NCBI GenBank assembly: GCA_039800965.1
Contig: JBDLPS010000007.1
Location: 1 to 10,725 of the forward strand
DNA: 10,725 nt
Reading direction: 5' to 3'
From: ZC4RG30 sp039800965
GTDB lineage: Bacteria > Pseudomonadota > Gammaproteobacteria > Steroidobacterales > Steroidobacteraceae
Positions within the stretch are counted from its first letter, which is position 1. Every line of letters starts with the position of its first letter. Below the pieces are notes generated by a model. The model made no database searches. It was not told the DNA's origin and saw only the letters and a list, made by a program, of their open reading frames with translations. The position numbers were made by a program, and so were the translations under genes. This document shows, in pieces, positions 6,298 through 10,725 of this stretch.

Positions 6298-7568
6298 CGA
6301 CCGACCTGCTCGCCGCGGCGCGCGCGCTCGATGCCGCCGATCGCCTCGCTCCGTTCCGCGACCGATTCCTGCTGCCTGTCGACGCGCAAGGCGCGCCGCA
6401 GGTCTACCTGTGCGGCCACTCCCTCGGCCTCCAGCCGAAAGATGCACGGCGCTACATCGACGAAGTCCTCGACGACTGGGCAAGGCGCGGCGTCGAGGGA
6501 CACCATGATGGTCGCCGCCCCTGGATCCCCTATGCAGAGGCGCTGCAGGAAGGATTCGCGAGACTGGCCGGCGCACGACCGATCGAGGTCGTCGGCATGA
6601 ACTCGCTCACCGTCAACCTTCACCTGTTGATGGCGAGCTTCTACCGCCCACAGGGCCGACGCGTGGCGATCGTCGTCGAGGAAGGCGCTTTTTCATCCGA
6701 TCGGCATGCCGTCGCATCGCAACTCGAGTGGCACGGTCTCGACCCGGCCACGGCATTGATCGAAGTGGCGCCGTTGCCCGGCGAGGATCTCGTCGACGAG
6801 GCGCAACTGGAGACACTGCTGGCGGAACGTGGCTCCGAAGTCGCGCTGGTCCTGTGGCCCGGCGTCCAGTACCGCACCGGACAGGCCTTCGACCTGGGAC
6901 GAATCGCCGAATCCGCCCGGCGCGCCGGTGCCGCCTGCGGATTCGACCTGGCGCACGGCATGGGCAACACGCCCCTCGCCCTGCACGACAGCGGAGTCGA
7001 TTTCGCGGTGTGGTGCGGCTACAAGTACCTCAACGGCGGCCCCGGCGCACTGGCAGGCGCGTTCGTCCATGATCGCCATGCCGGAACGCGACTGCCGCGA
7101 CTGGCCGGCTGGTGGGGTCACGATCCGGCTTCACGGTTCCGCATGGAGCCTGGCTTCATCGCAGCGCCGGGGGCAGCCGGCTGGCAATTGAGCAACCCAC
7201 CCATCCTGTCGACCGCGCCGCTGCTTGCTTCGCTCGAACTGTTCGATGCCGCGGGCGGCACAGCGCTGCAGGCCAAAGCACGGGAAATGACCTCATTCCT
7301 GGAAAGCGCGCTGCGTGCACGCCTGGAGAGGGCGATCGCGATCGTCACGCCGGCGCGACCCGAAGCCCGCGGCTGCCAGCTGTCACTGCGGGTGCGGGAC
7401 GGAAGGGAAACCGGCCTCCGGGTACACCATGAGCTTGCCGCGCAGGGCATCCTCACCGACTGGCGCGAACCGGACATCATCCGCGCCGCGCCGGTGCCGC
7501 TCTACAACCGCTTCGAAGATGCGGCACGCCTCGTGCTCGCGCTCGAGCGGACCCTGACCACCGCATGA
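6294..7568 (+). CDS. kynU: Kynureninase
   Basis: This cytosolic PLP enzyme (fold type I, aminotransferase class V) splits kynurenine or 3-hydroxykynurenine into anthranilate or 3-hydroxyanthranilate plus alanine. With Kmo and HaaO here, 3-hydroxykynurenine is the likely substrate. The protein is 424 residues, normal for the family. Visible features: YLCGHSLGL at 38-46; GMNSLTVNLH at 101-110; EEGAFSSDRHA at 129-139; GFDLAHGMGN at 216-225 with D218 and H221; the PLP lysine K244 in WCGYKYLNGGPGA; GWWGH at 272-276; and WQLSNPPIL at 297-305. The ATG at 6294 overlaps the stop of the preceding cyclase gene (ATGA), and its own stop overlaps the kmo start in the same way, so translation is probably coupled through the operon. 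Identification is secure. Confidence 0.97.
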   Translation: MTTDLLAAARALDAADRLAPFRDRFLLPVDAQGAPQVYLCGHSLGLQPKDARRYIDEVLDDWARRGVEGHHDGRRPWIPYAEALQEGFARLAGARPIEVVGMNSLTVNLHLLMASFYRPQGRRVAIVVEEGAFSSDRHAVASQLEWHGLDPATALIEVAPLPGEDLVDEAQLETLLAERGSEVALVLWPGVQYRTGQAFDLGRIAESARRAGAACGFDLAHGMGNTPLALHDSGVDFAVWCGYKYLNGGPGALAGAFVHDRHAGTRLPRLAGWWGHDPASRFRMEPGFIAAPGAAGWQLSNPPILSTAPLLASLELFDAAGGTALQAKAREMTSFLESALRARLERAIAIVTPARPEARGCQLSLRVRDGRETGLRVHHELAAQGILTDWREPDIIRAAPVPLYNRFEDAARLVLALERTLTTA

Positions 7569-8920
7569 GCGCCACCGGCATCCTCGGGGGCGGCCCCGCC
7601 GGACTCTTGATGGCCATCCTGCTGGCGCGGCGCGGGGAACGCGTGCGGGTCTATGAACGACGACCGGATCCGCGCGGCGCGCCCGCCGAAGCCGGGCGCT
7701 CCATCAACCTGGCACTTGCCGCCCGCGGAGTGCGCGCATTGGCCGAGGCGGGGGTGATGCCAGACCTGTCGCCGCTGCTGGTACCGATGCGGGGACGGAT
7801 GCTGCATGACATCGCGGGACGAACGCAGTTCATCGCCTATGGCCAGGACCCCCGCGAATCCATCTATTCCATCTCCCGCGCGGACCTCACGCGCCGCCTC
7901 GTGGAGGCCGCGGTGCGGCTGCCCGGCATCTCGCTCCAGTTCGGGCAACGCTGCATCGGCCTGGACGCCGCCGGAGAACCGGTGCTGCGTGACGAACCCA
8001 GTGGCCGGGACTACGCACCACACGCCGCCCGGTGGATCGGCGCCGACGGCGCAGCCTCGGCGTTGCGAAACGGGCTGCGCGAAGAAGGGCAACTCGACTT
8101 CCGCGAGGAGCCTCTGGGGCACGATTACAAGGAGCTCACCCTGCCGGCGTTCGAAGGTGGCCCGCAACTGGAGCTTGAAGCGCTGCACATCTGGCCCCGC
8201 GGCGACTTCATGCTCATCGCCCTGCCGAACGCGGACCGGAGCTTCACCCTGACCCTGTTCATGCGCCCTGACGGCCAGGATGGATTCGCCGCGCTGGCCG
8301 ATGGCGACAGGCTCCGGGGTTTCTTCGACCGCATGTTCCCTGATGTGTCCAGGCTGTTGCCGGACCTCGAGGCTCAGTTCCTCGCCCACCCGCAATCCAG
8401 GCTTGGCACGGTGTACTGCGACCCGTGGCACTTCGGCGAACGCATGCTCCTCATCGGCGATGCAGCCCATGCGATCGTGCCATTCCACGGCCAGGGCATG
8501 AACTGCGCCTTCGAGGACTGCCGCGTGCTGGACACCATGCTGGCCGCGGATCCTCACGGCGACGCCTTCGAACGCTTCAGCCGGGAGCGCAAGGCGGATG
8601 CCGACGCGATCGCGCGGATGGCCCTCGAGAATTACGCCGAGATGCGCGGCGGGGTTCTCGACCCACGCTTCCAGCTGCAGAAGGCCTTGTCGATGGAACT
8701 GGAGCGACGCCACCCGGGTGGCTTCATCCCCCGCTATTCGATGGTGATGTTCCACGACAGGATCCGATACAGCACGGCGCTTTCGCGCGGCCTGCTGCAA
8801 CAACGGATCCTCGATTCACTCACCGAACCGCGCGGATCCGGCGCGCTGCCTTCGCTGGACGACATCGACTGGGAGACCGCGGCGAAGCTCGTCAGGGCAC
8901 TGCCGCCGCTGGACGGCTGA
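7565..8920 (+). CDS. kmo: Kynurenine 3-monooxygenase
   Basis: This FAD- and NADPH-dependent aromatic hydroxylase converts kynurenine to 3-hydroxykynurenine. The 451-residue protein shows the FAD Rossmann motif GGGPAG at 8-13 with YERRPDPR ending the second strand, the family-specific GRSINLAL at 44-51 (R45 corresponds to a substrate-binding arginine in the Pseudomonas enzyme), YSISRADLTRRL at 101-112, the DG motif GADGAASALR at 159-168, and the GD motif IGDAAHAIVPFHGQGMNCAF at 297-316. The C-terminal helical domain includes FIPRYSMVMFHDRIRY, part of the usual substrate-side region. The start ATG overlaps the kynU stop (ATGA). It is the last gene of the operon and converges on folA with 22 bases between them. 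The order within the pathway places it between the formamidase and KynU. Identification is secure. Confidence 0.97.
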   Translation: MSATGILGGGPAGLLMAILLARRGERVRVYERRPDPRGAPAEAGRSINLALAARGVRALAEAGVMPDLSPLLVPMRGRMLHDIAGRTQFIAYGQDPRESIYSISRADLTRRLVEAAVRLPGISLQFGQRCIGLDAAGEPVLRDEPSGRDYAPHAARWIGADGAASALRNGLREEGQLDFREEPLGHDYKELTLPAFEGGPQLELEALHIWPRGDFMLIALPNADRSFTLTLFMRPDGQDGFAALADGDRLRGFFDRMFPDVSRLLPDLEAQFLAHPQSRLGTVYCDPWHFGERMLLIGDAAHAIVPFHGQGMNCAFEDCRVLDTMLAADPHGDAFERFSRERKADADAIARMALENYAEMRGGVLDPRFQLQKALSMELERRHPGGFIPRYSMVMFHDRIRYSTALSRGLLQQRILDSLTEPRGSGALPSLDDIDWETAAKLVRALPPLDG

Positions 8921-8942
8921 GCCAGCCATCGACCCGGAACCG

Positions 8943-9440
8943 TCAGGCGTGGCGACGATCCAGGACGAGGAACGTCATGTCGCAGGCGTTGCGCTCGTCC
9001 GCCAGGCGCCTGGGGCTGCGCGACACCTCCATCCACTCGGATTCCGGCAGTCGCGGGAAATGCGCATCGCCGCCCTCCACGACCATGTGCAGGCGCGTGA
9101 GGTGCACGCGATCCGTGCGCGGCAGCGCCAGCTCATAGATCGTTGCTCCGCCGATGATCATGAGCTCCGGCACGTCACCCGCCGCGGCGATGGCGTCATC
9201 GAGCGACCCGACGGATTCCACGCCCGGCGCCTGGAACACAGCGCCGCGGGAAAGCACGAAATTGCGCCGGCCGGGCAGCGGACGACCGATCGCCTCGAAG
9301 GTCTTGCGCCCCATCAGCACCGGATGGCCGAGGGTGATCTCCTTGAAGTGCTTGAGGTCGGCAGGCAGGTGCCAGGGCATGCCGTTGTCGCGACCGATCA
9401 CGTCGTTCTCGGTCGCGGCCACCACTGCGGTAAGTCGCAT
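8943..9440 (-). CDS. folA: Dihydrofolate reductase
   Basis: This 165-residue cytosolic enzyme reduces dihydrofolate to tetrahydrofolate with NADPH and is the target of trimethoprim. It matches chromosomal FolA throughout: VIGRDNGMPWHLPADLKHFK near the start, with the catalytic acid D28 (E. coli D27); GHPVLMGRKTFEAIGRPLPGR for cofactor binding; MIIGGATIYE; LTRLHMVVEGGDAHFP; and a short C-terminal strand. The start is chosen at the ATG at 9440, giving an N-terminus aligned with E. coli; a second ATG two codons upstream at 9446 is equally in frame. Neither has a good ribosome binding site. The kup stop codon lies only 14 bases upstream, so folA is probably cotranscribed with and coupled to kup. 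It converges on kmo. A longer frame runs upstream through kup in another register but is not coding. Confidence 0.96.
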   Translation of the reverse strand: MRLTAVVAATENDVIGRDNGMPWHLPADLKHFKEITLGHPVLMGRKTFEAIGRPLPGRRNFVLSRGAVFQAPGVESVGSLDDAIAAAGDVPELMIIGGATIYELALPRTDRVHLTRLHMVVEGGDAHFPRLPESEWMEVSRSPRRLADERNACDMTFLVLDRRHA

Positions 9441-9454
9441 CGGCATGGCCGCGG

Positions 9455-10725
9455 CTAGATCTCGACCTGCGTGACCAGCGCAATCACGCGCCGTTCCGGC
9501 ATGCGGAAGAATTCGGACGCCTGCGTACTGCGACCCTGAAGCCAGGCGAAGATACGCTGCTTCAGGCCGACGTAACCGACGCGGGTCCTCGGCAACACAC
9601 GGTGCCAGCCCACGAAGAACGAACAATCGTCGACGAAAAGCTTCAGCCCGCGGCCACGTGCCTGCTTGAGCGCCTCGCTGACATCGGGCGTCTCCATGTA
9701 ACCGAACCGCGCGCGCAACACGGTCACGTCGGGGGTCAGGTGCTCGATCTTCACCCGGTCGGCAGGATCCTGCCGCGGCGTCCTGGCGATCTCGAGGTTC
9801 AGGATCACCACGTTTTCGTGGACGATGTGGTTGTGTTCGAGGTTGCGCATGAGCGCAGTGGGGACATACTTCGCCGAGCTCGCCAGGAAGACCGCCGTGC
9901 CGGGGACGCGGGCGACGCCGTGCAATATCTCGCCGATCCTTTCTATCGGGATGGCCTCGGCCGTCAGCGCCTTGCGCAACTGCTGGCGCCCACTGCGCCA
10001 GATCATGAAGACCGCGAAGAGGATCGACGACAGCAGCATCGGCACCCATGCTCCTTCCGCGATCTTGGCGAAATTGCCGACCAGGAAGGAGCAGTCGATC
10101 ACAGCCAGCGGCAGGAAGGTCAACACCACGCGCCAGCGCGGCCATTTCCAGGCTGTTGCGGCAAGGATGCAGCCCAGCGTCGTGGTGATGGCCATCGTGC
10201 CGGCCACCGCCGCGCCATAGGCACCCGCCAGGGCTGCGGACGACCCGAAGGAAACGACGAACACCATCACGGCGATCATGATCAGCGTATTGATGATCGG
10301 TACGTAGATCTGGCCCTCTTCATGCTCCGAGGTCTGAAGGACCCGGACACGCGGCAGGAAATCGAGCTGGACGGCCTGTCGCGTCATCGAGAACGCGCTG
10401 GTTATCGTCGCCTGGGATGCGATGACCGTCGCCGCCGTTGCCAGGATAACGACCGCCGGCAGCACCGGTTCGGGAACAAGGGCGTACAGCAACTGGCCCG
10501 GCTTGCCCGGATGCGCAAGCTGGTACGCACCCTGGCCGAAATAATTGAGCAGGAGGCACGGCCACACCATGCCGAACCAGGCGACCCGGACCGGGCCTTT
10601 GCCGAAATGCCCCATGTCGGCATAGAGCGCCTCGCCGCCTGTCAGCGTCAGGAAGACGCTGCCGATGACCGCGACGGATATCGCGGGGCTGACACCCAGC
10701 ATCCGCACGGCATGGACCGGGTTCA
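9455..10725 (-). CDS. kup: Kup-family low-affinity potassium transporter, C-terminal part (N-terminus outside window)
   Basis: Kup is an inner-membrane K+/H+ symporter of the KUP/HAK/KT family. The window shows the last 422 residues; E. coli Kup is 622, so about 200 are missing beyond the right edge. The visible part begins with NPVHAV, matching the NPMWAV region of E. coli. Hallmarks: GGEALYADMGHFGK, LLNYFGQGA, ATVIASQATITSAFSMTRQA, TSEHEEGQIYVPIIN, then four or so further hydrophobic membrane segments, followed by a cytosolic domain with RVPGTAVFLA and ALMRNLEHNHIVHENVVIL and ending ALVTQVEI, exactly the family's terminus. Several membrane helices are evident from runs such as IAVMVFVVSFGSSAALAGAYGAA. 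It is upstream of folA in an apparent two-gene transcription unit. Paralogues are common in this family, so which kup copy it is cannot be told. Confidence 0.95.
   Translation of the reverse strand, partial: NPVHAVRMLGVSPAISVAVIGSVFLTLTGGEALYADMGHFGKGPVRVAWFGMVWPCLLLNYFGQGAYQLAHPGKPGQLLYALVPEPVLPAVVILATAATVIASQATITSAFSMTRQAVQLDFLPRVRVLQTSEHEEGQIYVPIINTLIMIAVMVFVVSFGSSAALAGAYGAAVAGTMAITTTLGCILAATAWKWPRWRVVLTFLPLAVIDCSFLVGNFAKIAEGAWVPMLLSSILFAVFMIWRSGRQQLRKALTAEAIPIERIGEILHGVARVPGTAVFLASSAKYVPTALMRNLEHNHIVHENVVILNLEIARTPRQDPADRVKIEHLTPDVTVLRARFGYMETPDVSEALKQARGRGLKLFVDDCSFFVGWHRVLPRTRVGYVGLKQRIFAWLQGRSTQASEFFRMPERRVIALVTQVEI

Noticed and set aside
5146..6576. A 476-codon minus-strand frame opposite haaO, the cyclase gene and kynU
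   Set aside because: It is wholly antisense to three genes with clear motifs and shows no recognisable domain.
7502..8803. A 433-codon minus-strand frame opposite kmo
   Set aside because: It is antisense to a well-conserved monooxygenase, with low-complexity shadow composition and no domain.
8915..8927. A small hairpin (GGCT/AGCC) after kmo as a terminator
   Set aside because: The stem is only 4 bp, overlaps the kmo stop codon and has no T-tract, so it cannot be supported as a terminator.
8943..10145. A 400-residue fusion ending in dihydrofolate reductase
   Set aside because: The first 235 residues are an out-of-frame reading of kup. The real Kup frame is intact there with clear family motifs, so the fusion is an artefact.

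Overview
This 10.7 kb window is densely coding and GC-rich. It reads as chromosomal DNA of a high-GC gammaproteobacterium, perhaps in or near the Xanthomonadales, Nevskiales or Steroidobacterales. That placement is an inference from gene content (a complete-looking kynurenine-to-quinolinate gene set, TonB-dependent receptor, Kup, Fhs) and base composition, not from a marker gene. I see no mobile element, tRNA, rRNA or CRISPR array.

Layout. On the minus strand, bases 1-773 hold the N-terminal 257 residues of formate--tetrahydrofolate ligase (fhs). Upstream of it on the same strand is an exported SMP-30/gluconolactonase/LRE-family protein with a Tat-like leader (886-1941). Divergent from that is a YebC/TACO1-family protein (2039-2761, plus). 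It converges on a TonB-dependent outer-membrane receptor (2786-4852, minus). A 93-base intergenic region then separates the receptor from a four-gene plus-strand operon: haaO (4946-5500), a KynB-like cyclase-family hydrolase (5497-6297), kynU (6294-7568) and kmo (7565-8920). On the minus strand, converging on kmo, are folA (dihydrofolate reductase) and, upstream of it, the C-terminal two thirds of the potassium transporter kup, which runs off the right edge.

How the genes work together. HaaO, the KynB-like hydrolase, KynU and Kmo supply the steps from N-formylkynurenine to 2-amino-3-carboxymuconate semialdehyde, which cyclises spontaneously to quinolinate, the precursor for NAD. Tryptophan 2,3-dioxygenase, the entry enzyme, is not in the window. 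All three gene junctions in the operon overlap by four bases, which suggests tight translational coupling. The divergent region upstream contains a perfect 8-bp-arm palindrome (4895-4911) and a TACAAT box only five bases before the haaO ATG. Together these suggest a regulated, possibly leaderless, operon promoter. The remaining genes are mostly housekeeping; fhs and folA both belong to folate metabolism but lie at opposite ends of the window and are not linked here.

The best candidates for something less described are the divergent HxxGTHxE form of the operon's cyclase, the palindrome/leaderless promoter arrangement, and a YebC protein whose N-terminus differs from the usual proteobacterial form.
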